From positions 1-58,525 of the forward strand of contig JAUXAN010000011.1 of NCBI GenBank assembly GCA_030619885.1: DNA of 58,525 bases. The letters run 5' to 3'. The notes beneath the pieces are model-generated. The model was not told the origin of the DNA. It made no database searches and saw nothing but the letters and a program-made list of their open reading frames with translations. Position 1 is the first letter of the stretch; each line of letters starts with the position of its first letter. Both the position numbers and the translations under genes were made by a program. The stretch is from a bacterium. GTDB taxonomy: Bacteria; Hydrothermota; DG-26; JAUXAN01. Of this stretch, positions 45,028 through 54,122 are shown piece by piece.

Positions 45028-45585
45028 TTATTGCCAATTCCTATGGACCATCTGTATGCAATCATCAGGACAGACATCATAGCAAAGGCCGCAACCATAA
45101 CAAGCATCCCGGTCTACAATCAGTTTTTCATCATCCACTTTCCTGGCGCCAAAGTAACAGACCTCCACACATTCACCGCAATTGGTACATTTATCCGAGT
45201 CGGTTTTTTCGACAAGATCTCCCTTGTCACATTTATTTTCGTCAGGCTTCAAGAAGTACTCGCAACAGTCGTCACAGCAAAAGCATATACCATCCGTTTC
45301 GGACATATTCTTTTCGTTTCGGAAAGGTCTAGTTACCAGATGCTTCTCCTTTGCTTCTCGAAAGATTTCCTCTTTCTCAGATTGGGAGATCTCTTTGATG
45401 CCGGAACCGCTAGTGGGAATATCAGTTCTGAACATCAAACAGACATCCATGCGTGATCGGGCACACTGCCCACGACTTTCACGGCACCCACAGTTCGACA
45501 CCCAAAATCGGTTGTGATTCTTTGCTATTCTCCTTGCCTCTTCCCAAGTGCAAACATAGTGAAAAGCTAAATCTTTATCATTCAT
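45028..45585 (-). CDS. Dicluster [4Fe-4S] ferredoxin-like protein with Cys-rich N-terminus
   Basis: A 185-residue protein. The N-terminal half has NCGCRESRGQC, DVCLMF and ICFCCDDCCEYF, a cysteine-rich domain of unknown role. The C-terminal half is a typical ferredoxin pair, CTNCGECVEVC and CYGCGLCYDVCPDDC. It probably moves electrons in the cytoplasm. It sits upstream of the reductive-dehalogenase-like gene on the same strand, 300 bp away, so it could be its donor; that is inference. Confidence 0.8.
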   Translation of the reverse strand: MNDKDLAFHYVCTWEEARRIAKNHNRFWVSNCGCRESRGQCARSRMDVCLMFRTDIPTSGSGIKEISQSEKEEIFREAKEKHLVTRPFRNEKNMSETDGICFCCDDCCEYFLKPDENKCDKGDLVEKTDSDKCTNCGECVEVCYFGARKVDDEKLIVDRDACYGCGLCYDVCPDDCIQMVHRNWQ

Positions 45586-45640
45586 GGTTACCTCCGTTCA
45601 AAGTACAAATATACCAATGTTGAGTGAAGTGATTCGAATC

Positions 45641-46351
45641 TCACAATCCTAAGAACTTGATTGCACTCCCACAAAGAAGAATCGTCAAACCAGCCAATGC
45701 ATGAGAATATTTTTCAAATTTTCGAAGTGGTAATTTTGAAAATCCGTAAGACGAGCCTAAAACTATACATAACATCGTTCCAATTGTAGTTAATCCAAAA
45801 ATAGACGCAACCATTAGTATGGTTATCATGTTGCCCTTGGCTGCTGGATACATCACGAGAGGAATTAATGGTTCACAAGGACCAAATATAAATATTGTAA
45901 AAAGAATCCAAGGGGTTAGACTGTCAGATTTTAAATTGTGAATGTGAGAGTGGTCTCTAGTATGCTTGTGAGAATGGATATGACCATCTCTATTTTTATG
46001 TAGATGGAAATGCTCATGTGGTCGATTGCGAATCGCTCTATGTACACCCCAGATGAAATATGTAAACCCAAATGCAATCAGAAACCAAGCGGCTAATTCG
46101 CCTCGAAATGACTCGATCGCTTCCAGTTTAAAAACGGTAACTCCTAGGGCAATGCCTATAAATCCCAACACGACGGAACTTAATACATGACCAAGTCCGC
46201 ATAATAATGTAATCATAGCTGTCTTAATACTACTCCATTGCCTTGCTTTGGATAGAACAATGAAGGGTAAATAGTGATCTGGCCCAAGGATAGTATGAAC
46301 AAATCCTATACTCACAGCCGTTCCCGCTAAAATGATAAATTCGTTTGACAT
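45641..46351 (-). CDS. NicO/RcnA-like nickel-cobalt transporter
   Basis: A 236-residue membrane protein with about six hydrophobic segments. HTILGPDHYLPF in the first segment matches the HxxGxDH-type metal site of this family. A long histidine-rich loop (HEHFHLHKNRDGHIHSHKH, about residues 112-142) lies between segments 3 and 4. Such proteins export or balance Ni and Co, both needed here: Ni for the hydrogenase, Co for the B12 enzymes. Direction of transport cannot be told. Confidence 0.82.
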   Translation of the reverse strand: MSNEFIILAGTAVSIGFVHTILGPDHYLPFIVLSKARQWSSIKTAMITLLCGLGHVLSSVVLGFIGIALGVTVFKLEAIESFRGELAAWFLIAFGFTYFIWGVHRAIRNRPHEHFHLHKNRDGHIHSHKHTRDHSHIHNLKSDSLTPWILFTIFIFGPCEPLIPLVMYPAAKGNMITILMVASIFGLTTIGTMLCIVLGSSYGFSKLPLRKFEKYSHALAGLTILLCGSAIKFLGL

Positions 46352-46408
46352 ACTTACTCCTTATTTTAAATGTCTCGCCTAACTTTTTATATCCGACTGA
46401 ACATCTGT

Positions 46409-47539
46409 CTACTCTAGGACATGGATGTACTTCTTCCTGCACATGTCCTTGAGTATCTTTGGCCATACGGTGACACTGACCTCTCCAAGATGCGCCTTCT
46501 TGAGCAGAAGCATATAGGTGCGGGACTGCCCAATGCCACCACCAATGCAGAGCGGGATCTCGTTGTTTAGGATTACCTAATGGTATGGGAACTTGAGGAA
46601 ATCAATCTGGCCGGTAATCTCCAGCTGCTTCTTGAGCGTGTCGGCGTTAACGCGGATACCCATAGATGTCAGTTCGTGGCGGCGCTTTGTTACTGGGTTC
46701 CAGACAAGAATATCACCGTTAAGACCATGCATGGGTCTGCCGTCTTCGGACTTTGTCTCCGTGACCCAGTCGTCGTAGTCCGGCGCCCTCATTTCGTGCG
46801 GGTAGCCATCCTTGAGCGTCCAGCCGACTCCATAGATGAAGATCGCGGGGTGTTCCTTCACGGTCTCAGTCTCGTGCTGCTTACGCGGCAGGTCAGGGTA
46901 CTTGTCAAGGATGTCTTCGGCGTGCAGGAATATAATCTTATCGGGCAGGTCGGGATACTTGTCCGTCTTCAGCTGGGGGAAGAACTGCTGGACGTGGGTT
47001 TCGGCGTCCTTGAGAACCTTCCAGATTTTCTCTACTACTTCCTTCAGATACTGCAAGTTGTGCTGCTCTTCCGTTATCACCGGTTCCCAGTCCCACTGGT
47101 CCACATAGCAGCTGTGGTCGTGGTCAAGGAAGTAGTCCTTGCGCACGGCGCGCATGTCAGTGCACAGACCTTCACCTACCTTCATACCGAACTGCTTCAG
47201 CGCAACACGCTTCCACTTAGTTGCAGCCTGTACTACTTGGGCATTGATTGGGTGCTTGTCATAATCGTTTGAAATGTGGAACTGGATTGGGGTACGTGAG
47301 CCATCACGGTCCAACATGTCGTTTACGCCGCTCTCAACATCTACGATCAGGGGAACCTGAACCATCATCAGATTTAGTTCCTTGCACAGATTCTCCTCGA
47401 TGTAGTTTTTCACTGCAAAGATAGCCTTCTGCGTTTCCTTTGGGGTTAACAGAGGGCTGTAGTCCTGTGGCAGGATTTTCTCCAGTTCATCATAGTCACC
47501 GATGCCTGGCCCAGCCAGGTCTGCCTTCTTGTTTGCCAT
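46409..47539 (-). pseudogene. asnA: Aspartate-ammonia ligase interrupted by in-frame amber codon
   Basis: AsnA makes asparagine from aspartate, ammonia and ATP. The first 320 codons from ATG 47539 (AAAGGAGG ahead) are fully conserved, with VYVDQWDWE-like, RAPDYDDW, GLNGDILVWNP and SMGIRVNADTLK. TAG at 46577-46579 then stands where relatives have Gln in WHQALL. The same frame continues for 55 codons with [13 protein letters not shown] and [16 protein letters not shown], the ATP-binding motif 3, to TAG 46409. Stopping at the first TAG would remove that motif and inactivate the enzyme. GC content is visibly higher than around it, which suggests transfer. Recent inactivation, suppression or sequencing error all remain possible. 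Confidence 0.85.
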
Positions 47540-47574
47540 TGTGTTTACCTCCTTTGAGTGCCCTTTATTGTATT

Positions 47575-47610
47575 GCAACTTTACTATGAGATCAAAAAAA
47601 TGTCAAGTCT
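47575..47610 (-). promoter_or_regulatory. Shared promoter motif, copy 2 (asnA)
   Basis: Minus strand: GACTTGACATTTTTTTGAT, then ATAGTAAAGTTGC, matching 44880-44914 with one extra T in the spacer (17 bp between TTGACA and TAAAGT). It lies about 60 bp before the asnA start. Confidence 0.6.
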
Positions 47611-47634
47611 ATATAGAGGGAATAAAAATAGTGT

Positions 47635-47651
47635 AAAAATGGGCGCTGCCC
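47635..47651 (-). terminator. Terminator hairpin after the DUF3795 gene
   Basis: Minus strand: GGGC-AGC-GCCC directly after the stop codon, followed by ATTTTT. The stem is short but the T-run fits an intrinsic terminator. Confidence 0.45.
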
Positions 47652-48005
47652 CTATTTTCCAAGACTTTTTCTTATTTCATCGAGAGTCGCTTTTGCCTCA
47701 GTGGACTGAATAAACTCCCAAAGCTTATCGAGTTCCTCACAGGGATACTTGTCACAATGAGCACAGTTTTCGACATTTTTCTCCAATCCGCAGAGTCTTA
47801 CTTTACAATCTTTGCAAAACTTGATTAGTCTTCTCTCGGTCACAAGACATCCATCACAGTTAATATCTTCTGGTTTGAGTATTTCCTTCTCTGTTGACCA
47901 TGATTTGGCAACTTTTTTCCTCTCCTCATCATCGTTTTTCTGTGTTGCAATATATGCTGGGCAATCGGTACAAATAAGCCCACAAAAAGCAATCATTTTT
48001 TGCAT
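47652..48005 (-). CDS. DUF3795 family cysteine-rich protein
   Basis: A 117-residue protein with CGLICTDCPAY, CDGCLVT, FCKDCKVRLCG and NCAHCDKYPCEEL, a set of zinc- or Fe-S-type cysteine pairs found throughout DUF3795. Function unknown; members are common in anaerobes. GGAGG stands before the start. It ends in its own hairpin terminator just ahead of the asnA promoter. Confidence 0.85.
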   Translation of the reverse strand: MQKMIAFCGLICTDCPAYIATQKNDDEERKKVAKSWSTEKEILKPEDINCDGCLVTERRLIKFCKDCKVRLCGLEKNVENCAHCDKYPCEELDKLWEFIQSTEAKATLDEIRKSLGK

Positions 48006-48035
48006 GGTTTTTCACCTCCTTTAAATATTAATAGA

Positions 48036-48230
48036 ACGCAGATTTACGCAGATAACCGCAGATAATTTTTGCCACTCCATACGGATCCTGTGGACAAGGC
48101 ATAAAGCCACCAAGGTTAAAGAAATATTTTTTTCTTCGGCTTCGCTCAGGACATGCCCTTCGGCTTCGCTCAGAACATGCTTCGAGTCTTTGTGGCTAAT
48201 AAAATCCTGCAAATCTGCGTTAATCTGCGT
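48036..48230. repeat. Nested composite of dispersed repeats
   Basis: Outer arms: acgcagatttacgcagat (from 48036) and, inverted, atctgcgttaatctgcgt (48213-48230). Next: a ccatacggatcctgtgg copy (48076-48092). Inner inverted pair: aaagccaccaagg (about 48103-48115) and ctttgtggct (about 48187-48196). Centre: two direct copies of cttcggcttcgctcag (about 48133 and 48160). The spacer appears to have grown by repeated insertion of repeats into one another. Confidence 0.7.
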
Positions 48231-48238
48231 CCAGTAGT

Positions 48239-49084
48239 TCACTTTGAAATTCCTAATAGAAATTGATAGACGCATTCAGGCATTTCTTTACTGTATCCGC
48301 CTTCTAATACAATGAAAAGAGGTTTTTTTATCTCATTTATTAACTTGGCAATCTTTCTGTATGACCCTACTTCTAAATTTAGATTGGTGATAGGGTCACC
48401 TTTATAGGTATCAAAACCTGCAGAGATGCCAATGAGTACAGGATCAAATTCAGCCACATTTTCGAGGCCCTGGTTGAGTTTTTCAAGATATTCCTTCTCA
48501 TCCGAACCAGGTAGAAGAGGAAAGTTTAAACAGTTTTTCTCACTGCGCAATCCTGTTCCAGGATATAGAGGACTCTGGTGGAGCGAGAGGTAGAGAACCT
48601 TCTGATTCCCTAAAAAGATGTGTTCCGTTCCATTTCCGTGATGACAATCGATGTCAATTATTGCCACTCTGTCTATTGAACCCAAAGTTTTCTGAACTGC
48701 TATGGCGATGTTGTTGAAGTAGCAGAAACCTCCCACGCTGTTTTTCGTAGCATGATGTCCCGGAGGTCGCATCAAAGAGAATGCGTTTTCACCTTTCAGT
48801 GCTAACTCGGCTGCGTCTATTGCTGAACCAACCGATAACTTCGCATAGTCGAATATATGGGGAAGACTCGGCGTATCGATGTCGAAAATCTGACCGCTCT
48901 TTACCGTACGCAATAACCCTTCAGTATGAACTGATAGAATATCCTCATCCTTTGCCGGGTTCGGTTGCAAAGATTCGTAGCCGCACTCTTTTAAATGTTT
49001 GTGGGTTAGCTCTACCCTTTGCGGTGATTCGGGATGTCCTGGCTCACCATACTCTAAACATTTTTTCGAAAAAATGATCTTCAT
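48239..49084 (-). CDS. Histone deacetylase/acetoin utilization (AcuC) family protein
   Basis: About 281 residues of the arginase-deacetylase fold. Zinc and charge-relay residues are visible: RPPGHHA, GFCYFNNIAIA, DIDCHHGNGT, LSLHQSPLYPG, SAGFDTYKGDP and VLEGGYS. Bacterial members remove acetyl groups from acetyl-CoA synthetase, polyamines or other small amides. ATG 49084 (KIIFSKKCLEYG) is preferred to 49093. The stop lies at the edge of the composite repeat. Confidence 0.92.
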   Translation of the reverse strand: MKIIFSKKCLEYGEPGHPESPQRVELTHKHLKECGYESLQPNPAKDEDILSVHTEGLLRTVKSGQIFDIDTPSLPHIFDYAKLSVGSAIDAAELALKGENAFSLMRPPGHHATKNSVGGFCYFNNIAIAVQKTLGSIDRVAIIDIDCHHGNGTEHIFLGNQKVLYLSLHQSPLYPGTGLRSEKNCLNFPLLPGSDEKEYLEKLNQGLENVAEFDPVLIGISAGFDTYKGDPITNLNLEVGSYRKIAKLINEIKKPLFIVLEGGYSKEMPECVYQFLLGISK

Positions 49085-49153
49085 AATGTACAATCATAAT
49101 ATATAGTCCTCACGAAGGCAAGTAAAAAATATCTCACTACTTCCAAATTTCTC

Positions 49154-49171
49154 CTGCACAGCATCCTGTGG
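49154..49171. repeat. Dispersed repeat, partial copy
   Basis: ctgcacagcatcctgtgg combines the ends of the repeats at 43601 and 48085. It lies upstream of the histone-deacetylase-family gene. Confidence 0.5.
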
Positions 49172-49218
49172 ACTTTCCCCTATTCTTTAATCTGTGTAAT
49201 CAGTGGCTAAATTTTTCA

Positions 49219-49246
49219 TTGACAAAAATTTTAAATATTATAATCT
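49219..49246 (+). promoter_or_regulatory. Promoter of the methylmalonyl-CoA operon
   Basis: TTGACA (49219-49224), 16 bp, then TAATCT (49241-49246), with an overlapping TATAAT at 49239-49244. A leader of about 90 bp precedes the first ATG. The -35 box is perfect. Confidence 0.55.
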
Positions 49247-49340
49247 ATCTTTATGAAATATTGGCAGATACCATTAAACGCCGGGAGGAAGAAATAACAA
49301 TATTCTATGGTAACAGTATAATGAAGAGATGGAGGGGCAA

Positions 49341-49736
49341 ATGAAGAGAAAAATCAGAGTTTTGGTCGCAAAACCCGGACTCAATGGTCACGATAGAGGT
49401 GCAAAGGTTGTTGCCGCTGCCCTTCGGGATGCAGGAATGGAGGTGATATATACAGGCTTACACCAGACATCAGAACAGATAGTCGAAGCAGCGATTCAGG
49501 AAGATGTGGATGTGATTGGACTGTCAATTCTCTCTGGTGCCCATATGACTATATTCTCAAAAGTATTGGAACTTCTCAAAGAGAAGGGGGCTGGACATAT
49601 TATGGTTACAGGTGGAGGAATAATTCCAAAAGACGAAATCGCAAAATTGGAGAAAATAGGGGTGAAAAAACTCTTTGGGCCGGGGACTGCAACGACCGAG
49701 ATAGTAGAGTTTATAAAACAGAATGTGAATCGATAG
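49341..49736 (+). CDS. Methylmalonyl-CoA mutase small subunit (B12-binding)
   Basis: A 131-residue cobalamin-binding domain. [20 protein letters not shown] holds the axial His17 of the HxxG signature. [12 protein letters not shown] and [11 protein letters not shown] complete the B12 fold. The catalytic domain is a separate gene at 54122, as in archaeal and many anaerobic bacterial mutases. ATG 49341 follows GGAGGGG. It is first in the operon. Confidence 0.94.
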   Translation: MKRKIRVLVAKPGLNGHDRGAKVVAAALRDAGMEVIYTGLHQTSEQIVEAAIQEDVDVIGLSILSGAHMTIFSKVLELLKEKGAGHIMVTGGGIIPKDEIAKLEKIGVKKLFGPGTATTEIVEFIKQNVNR

Positions 49737-49745
49737 TGTGGCTTT

Positions 49746-50585
49746 ATGAAATTTGGAGATATGGAACTTTTCTCTCTTTCCGATGGTATTTTCCGACTGG
49801 ACGGTGGGGCTATGTTTGGAGTGGTCCCGAAAGTTTTCTGGAATAGACTGAACCCTGCAGATGAGCAGAATCGCATTGAATTAGGACTAAACTCTCTTCT
49901 GATTAAAACCGAGCAGAAAAACATCCTGATCGATACAGGGATCGGTGATAAATTCGATGAGAAATTTATAGAGATATACAAAATTGAAAAGCAAAAAGAT
50001 CTCACTACATCTCTTGGTGAAATTGGACTTTCTTTGGATGATGTAGATATTGTGGTCAATACTCACCTCCACTTCGACCATTGTGGAGGAAATACTAAAA
50101 AGGAGGGGGGGAAGGTAGTTCCTACATTTCCACGAGCAAGGTATTATATCCAGAAAGGTGAATGGGAGGACGCCGTGAACCCAAATGAACGGACAAAAGC
50201 CAGTTATCTTAAAGATAATTTTGTTCCGATTGAAGAAAATGGTCAACTCCAATTGATAGATGGGGATACTGAAATTGTATCAGGGGTCAAAACCGTGGTT
50301 ACCGGTGGACACACCCCACACCACCAATCTATTCTGATAAACTCGGCTGGAAAGACCGCATTCTATCTTGGCGATTTGATACCTACGGCTTCACACATAA
50401 AGATACCCTATGTGATGGGCTACGACCTCCTCCCATTGGATACGATTAGAAAGAAGAAAGAAATGCTGGAAAAGGCGCAAGACGAAAATTGGCTCCTGAT
50501 CTTTGAACACGACCCAAAAATCACTATGGGATACCTCGAAGATAAAGAGGGCAAAGTATGCATTAAAACAGTTGGGGAGAACTGA
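49746..50585 (+). CDS. MBL-fold hydrolase (lactonase-like)
   Basis: A 279-residue metallo-beta-lactamase-fold protein with [19 protein letters not shown], a GD at FYLGDLIPT and a final FEHDP histidine. The pattern resembles quorum-quenching lactonases and hydroxyacylglutathione hydrolases. It lies inside the methylmalonyl-CoA operon, its stop overlapping the carboxyltransferase start (TGATG). A role on a CoA thioester or lactone intermediate is possible but unproven. Confidence 0.85.
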   Translation: MKFGDMELFSLSDGIFRLDGGAMFGVVPKVFWNRLNPADEQNRIELGLNSLLIKTEQKNILIDTGIGDKFDEKFIEIYKIEKQKDLTTSLGEIGLSLDDVDIVVNTHLHFDHCGGNTKKEGGKVVPTFPRARYYIQKGEWEDAVNPNERTKASYLKDNFVPIEENGQLQLIDGDTEIVSGVKTVVTGGHTPHHQSILINSAGKTAFYLGDLIPTASHIKIPYVMGYDLLPLDTIRKKKEMLEKAQDENWLLIFEHDPKITMGYLEDKEGKVCIKTVGEN

Positions 50586-52135
50586 TGTCTATAGATGAAA
50601 AACTTAAGCACCTTGAGAGATTGAAGAAAGAGGCATTGCTTGGGGGTGGTAAGGAGAGGATAGAGAAGCAGCACCAGAAGGGGAAGTTGACTGCTCGCGA
50701 AAGGATAGATTTGCTCTTAGACAGAGGTAGTTTTCGGGAGACGGATATGTTCGTTACACATAGATGCACTGATTTTGAGATGGATAAGAAGAAGATACTC
50801 GGTGATGGTGTGATAACAGGTTATGGAACGATCGATGGAAGGCTGGTCTATGTGCTCTCTGAGGATTTCACCGTATTCGGTGGCTCTTTGAGTCTTGCTT
50901 ATGCAGAGAAGATTTGCAAAATCCAGGACCTGGCACTGAGGAATGGTGCGCCTATAATAGGGTTGAAAGACTCGGGTGGTGCGAGGATACAGGAAGGGGT
51001 GGATAGCCTCGCAGGTTATACCGAGATATTCTTGAGGAATGTGCTCACCTCAGGTGTAGTTCCCCAGATTTCAGCAATAATGGGCCCATGCGCTGGTGGA
51101 GCGGTCTATTCCCCTGCACTAACCGATTTCGTCTTTATGGTAAAAGGGACATCTTATATGTTTTTAACAGGACCCGATGTGATAAAGTCAGTGACCCATG
51201 AAGAGGTTAGCTTTGAAGAATTGGGCGGTGCGATGATACATAATACAAAAAGTAGTGTGGCACATTTTGCATCAGATAATGAAGAAGAATGTCTGGCTTC
51301 GATTAAGGAACTACTCGCCTATATTCCTTCTAACAATATGGAAGATCCACCAACAGTCGAATGTAAAGATGACCCGAATAGAATGGATGCGAGTCTGGAC
51401 TCTATGGTTCCTGATTCACCGATTAAACCTTACGATATGAAAGAGTTGATACATAGGATAGTCGACGATGGGAAATTGTTCGAAGTTCAGCCACATTTCG
51501 CAGAGAATATCATCGTGGGATTCGCAAGGTTGAACGGAAGGAGTGTAGGGATAGTAGCGAATCAACCCGCTGTATTAGCAGGGGTGTTGGATACGAAATC
51601 ATCAATAAAAGGCGCAAGATTTGTAAGATTCTGTGATTGTTTCAATATACCGCTTGTGACCTTTGTGGATGTTCCTGGTTTTCTACCAGGGGTCGACCAG
51701 GAACACACCGGGGTGATAAAACAGGGTGCGAAACTCATGTATGCATTCTGTGAAGCTACCGTGCCACGGCTAACCGTGATAACTCGAAAAGCTTACGGGG
51801 GTGCCTATTGTGTTATGAACTCCAAACATATGCGTGCCGATGTGAACTATGCATGGCCAGGTGCAGAGATTGCTGTGATGGGACCAGAAGGGGCGGTAAA
51901 CATTCTATATAGGAAAAAAATCGCTGAATCGAAGGATAGCGCAAAGACAAGGTCGAATCTAACTACAGAATTTACAGGAAAATTTGCCAATCCATATATC
52001 ACAGCAAGCAAAGGGTATATAGACGAGGTGATTCAAGCGAAGGAGACGAGGGCAAAACTTATAAGTGCACTTGAGATGCTGCAGAATAAAAGGGATACAA
52101 ATCCAGCAAAAAAACATGGGAATATACCTCTGTGA
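50585..52135 (+). CDS. mmdA: Acyl-CoA carboxyltransferase (methylmalonyl/propionyl-CoA)
   Basis: A 516-residue carboxyltransferase subunit of the MmdA/PccB family. [32 protein letters not shown], the oxyanion motif [13 protein letters not shown] and [15 protein letters not shown] are all present. It moves CO2 between biotin and propionyl-CoA. Which way depends on partners: with the biotin carboxylase next door it would carboxylate propionyl-CoA; with a sodium-pumping decarboxylase it would run the other way, but no membrane subunit is seen here. Confidence 0.94.
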   Translation: MSIDEKLKHLERLKKEALLGGGKERIEKQHQKGKLTARERIDLLLDRGSFRETDMFVTHRCTDFEMDKKKILGDGVITGYGTIDGRLVYVLSEDFTVFGGSLSLAYAEKICKIQDLALRNGAPIIGLKDSGGARIQEGVDSLAGYTEIFLRNVLTSGVVPQISAIMGPCAGGAVYSPALTDFVFMVKGTSYMFLTGPDVIKSVTHEEVSFEELGGAMIHNTKSSVAHFASDNEEECLASIKELLAYIPSNNMEDPPTVECKDDPNRMDASLDSMVPDSPIKPYDMKELIHRIVDDGKLFEVQPHFAENIIVGFARLNGRSVGIVANQPAVLAGVLDTKSSIKGARFVRFCDCFNIPLVTFVDVPGFLPGVDQEHTGVIKQGAKLMYAFCEATVPRLTVITRKAYGGAYCVMNSKHMRADVNYAWPGAEIAVMGPEGAVNILYRKKIAESKDSAKTRSNLTTEFTGKFANPYITASKGYIDEVIQAKETRAKLISALEMLQNKRDTNPAKKHGNIPL

Positions 52136-53631
52136 TGTTTAAAAAAATCTTGGTGGCAAATCGTGGGGAGATAGCCGTCCGCGTGCTTCGCGCCTGCAAG
52201 GAACTTGGTATACCCACCGTTACCGTATATTCTGAAGCGGATAGAAATGCTCTGCATGTGAGATATGGAGATGAAGCCTATTGTATCGGTGAGCCACCTT
52301 CTACTGAAAGTTATCTGAAGATAGAGAAAATAGTAGATGTGGCTAAAAAGTGCGGTGCTGAGGCTGTGCATCCCGGATATGGGTTCCTTGCAGAGAATAC
52401 CCTATTTGCAAAAAGATGCGAGAAGGAAGGAATAACCTTTATCGGACCATCGAGCAGAGCGATAAAACTTTTGGGTGATAAAACCGTCGCCCGTAAGACG
52501 ATGTCAAATGCAGGAATATCCATTGTTCCCGGAACTGAAAAAGGGTTGACAGACGAGAAAGACGCGATGAGGATTGGTTTAAAACTCGGCTTTCCCCTTA
52601 TGATAAAAGCGGCTGGCGGTGGTGGTGGAAAAGGCATGAGAATAGTGAAGAAGAAGGAGGAACTCAAAAGCGCCATTAAGACAGCGATGGCAGAGGCGGG
52701 GTCTGCCTTCGGGGATCCAAGAATATACTTCGAACGTTATCTCATCAATCCAAGGCATATAGAATTTCAGATACTCGCTGATAGTTATGGTAATGTTGTC
52801 CATCTGTGTGAAAGGGAATGTTCGATACAGAGGCGACATCAAAAGATGATCGAAGAATCCCCTTCCTGTATAATGACACCAGAACTCAGAAAAAGGATGG
52901 GAGAAATTGCGTGTAAGGTCGTTCTAACATGCAATTACACAAATGCAGGAACTGTCGAATTTCTTGTGGATAAAGATAAGAACTTCTATTTCCTGGAGAT
53001 GAATACTCGACTCCAGGTCGAACACCCAGTTACAGAACTAGTTACTGGGGTTGACATAGTGAAAGAGCAGATCCATATATCCGCTGGAGAGAAACTCACT
53101 TTGAAACAGAAAGATGTGTCTATCAGAGGCGCTGCTATAGAATGTAGAATATCAGCAGAAGACCCGTATAACAATTTCATGCCTTCTTCAGGAAAGATAA
53201 TGCAACTCGTGGAGCCATCTGGACCTGGGGTGAGGGTAGAAAGTGGGATATTTGAAGGGTTCGAGGTACCTATCTTATACGACCCGCTCATCGCGAAATT
53301 GCTAACATGGGGAAGGGATAGAAACGAGGCAATAGCACGAATGAAGAGGGCGCTGAGTGAATATAGAATTTATGGGATTAAAACGACCATCCCTTTTCAT
53401 CTACATGTTATGGACAATGACTCATTCATAAGCGGAAAGTATGATACGGGTTTTGTGGAAAAACTCTCTTTTGAAAGGGGTGGGAGAACCCAAGATGAGA
53501 TTGCAGCTATAGCGGCCGTTATATATGCCACTAAACAGCAGAAACAAGTTACTATTCAAAAAAGAGGAAAAGGGTATAACCTATGGAAGATGGCTGGAAG
53601 GGTAGGTTTTAAGGGGCAATGGCATACATAG
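52135..53631 (+). CDS. Biotin carboxylase subunit
   Basis: About 498 residues of the AccC/PccA biotin carboxylase family. ILVANRGEIAVRVLRACKEL opens the protein, and the ATP-grasp region has KAAGGGGGKGMRIV, then ERECSIQRRHQKMIEE and FLEMNTRLQVEHPVTE. It carboxylates biotin with bicarbonate and ATP. ATG 52135 overlaps the previous stop (TGATG). It overlaps the biotin carrier gene by 13 bases. ATP use points to propionyl-CoA carboxylase rather than a transcarboxylase. Confidence 0.95.
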   Translation: MFKKILVANRGEIAVRVLRACKELGIPTVTVYSEADRNALHVRYGDEAYCIGEPPSTESYLKIEKIVDVAKKCGAEAVHPGYGFLAENTLFAKRCEKEGITFIGPSSRAIKLLGDKTVARKTMSNAGISIVPGTEKGLTDEKDAMRIGLKLGFPLMIKAAGGGGGKGMRIVKKKEELKSAIKTAMAEAGSAFGDPRIYFERYLINPRHIEFQILADSYGNVVHLCERECSIQRRHQKMIEESPSCIMTPELRKRMGEIACKVVLTCNYTNAGTVEFLVDKDKNFYFLEMNTRLQVEHPVTELVTGVDIVKEQIHISAGEKLTLKQKDVSIRGAAIECRISAEDPYNNFMPSSGKIMQLVEPSGPGVRVESGIFEGFEVPILYDPLIAKLLTWGRDRNEAIARMKRALSEYRIYGIKTTIPFHLHVMDNDSFISGKYDTGFVEKLSFERGGRTQDEIAAIAAVIYATKQQKQVTIQKRGKGYNLWKMAGRVGFKGQWHT

Positions 53632-54122
53632 TCACTATAGGGGAGAAGACTTTCAAGGTTGATATAAAGGATATAAATACAAAAAGTGGGGAGAGTAGTT
53701 TCCATCTTACCCTTGATGGGAAACCATTGGAAGCAACTGTGGTTGAAGTTAACAACCCCTCCCACCTTTCTCTCATCGTGAACAACCGTTCTTATGAGGT
53801 GGTAAAAGGGGAGGGGGTGGTGGCTATAGATGGCGAACTGTACTATGTAAAAGTAGAAGATGAGATTGCAAGTCGATTTGCGAAGACCCGCGGGGGTGGG
53901 GCTGAAGAGAAGACAGAGATAACCGCACCGATGCCAGGTTTTGTGGTTGCGGTTGAGACAAAGGTGGGGGAGAGGGTTGTCGCTGGAGAGGGGGTTATTA
54001 TTTTAGAAGCGATGAAAATGCAGAATGAACTGAAGGCACCGAGGGACGGGATAGTAAAGAAAATCCCTATTAAAGAAGGGATGACCGTAAACGGTGGCGA
54101 TACACTCCTTACTTTGGAATAA
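53619..54122 (+). CDS. Biotin carboxyl carrier protein
   Basis: A 167-residue carrier. The N-terminal part is a beta-rich domain like that of pyruvate/oxaloacetate carboxylase carriers. The C-terminal biotinyl domain has EAMKMQNEL, with biotin on Lys133, preceded by [18 protein letters not shown]. The two domains are joined by a short linker ([15 protein letters not shown]). It shuttles carboxybiotin between the two enzyme subunits encoded upstream. Confidence 0.94.
   Translation: MAYIVTIGEKTFKVDIKDINTKSGESSFHLTLDGKPLEATVVEVNNPSHLSLIVNNRSYEVVKGEGVVAIDGELYYVKVEDEIASRFAKTRGGGAEEKTEITAPMPGFVVAVETKVGERVVAGEGVIILEAMKMQNELKAPRDGIVKKIPIKEGMTVNGGDTLLTLE

Noticed and set aside
19708-46579. TAG as a recoded glutamine codon (amber in the PAS remnant and in asnA, both at Gln positions)
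   Set aside because: Many intact genes end naturally in TAG at the expected length (tricorn-like, ferredoxin, nitroreductase, DsrE, IscS homologue), so genome-wide recoding is unlikely. Two sites, one in a clear remnant, are not enough evidence.
46580-47272. 230-codon plus-strand frame antisense to asnA
   Set aside because: A shadow frame favoured by the high GC of asnA; the minus strand encodes conserved AsnA motifs.
48021-48275. 84-codon minus-strand reading frame
   Set aside because: It is translation of the nested repeats, with no protein-like features beyond repeat text.
49250-49340. Short peptide frames in the leader of the methylmalonyl-CoA operon
   Set aside because: The 14-codon frame and an overlapping longer one show no ribosome site or homology; a B12 riboswitch was considered but no conserved B12-box text was seen.
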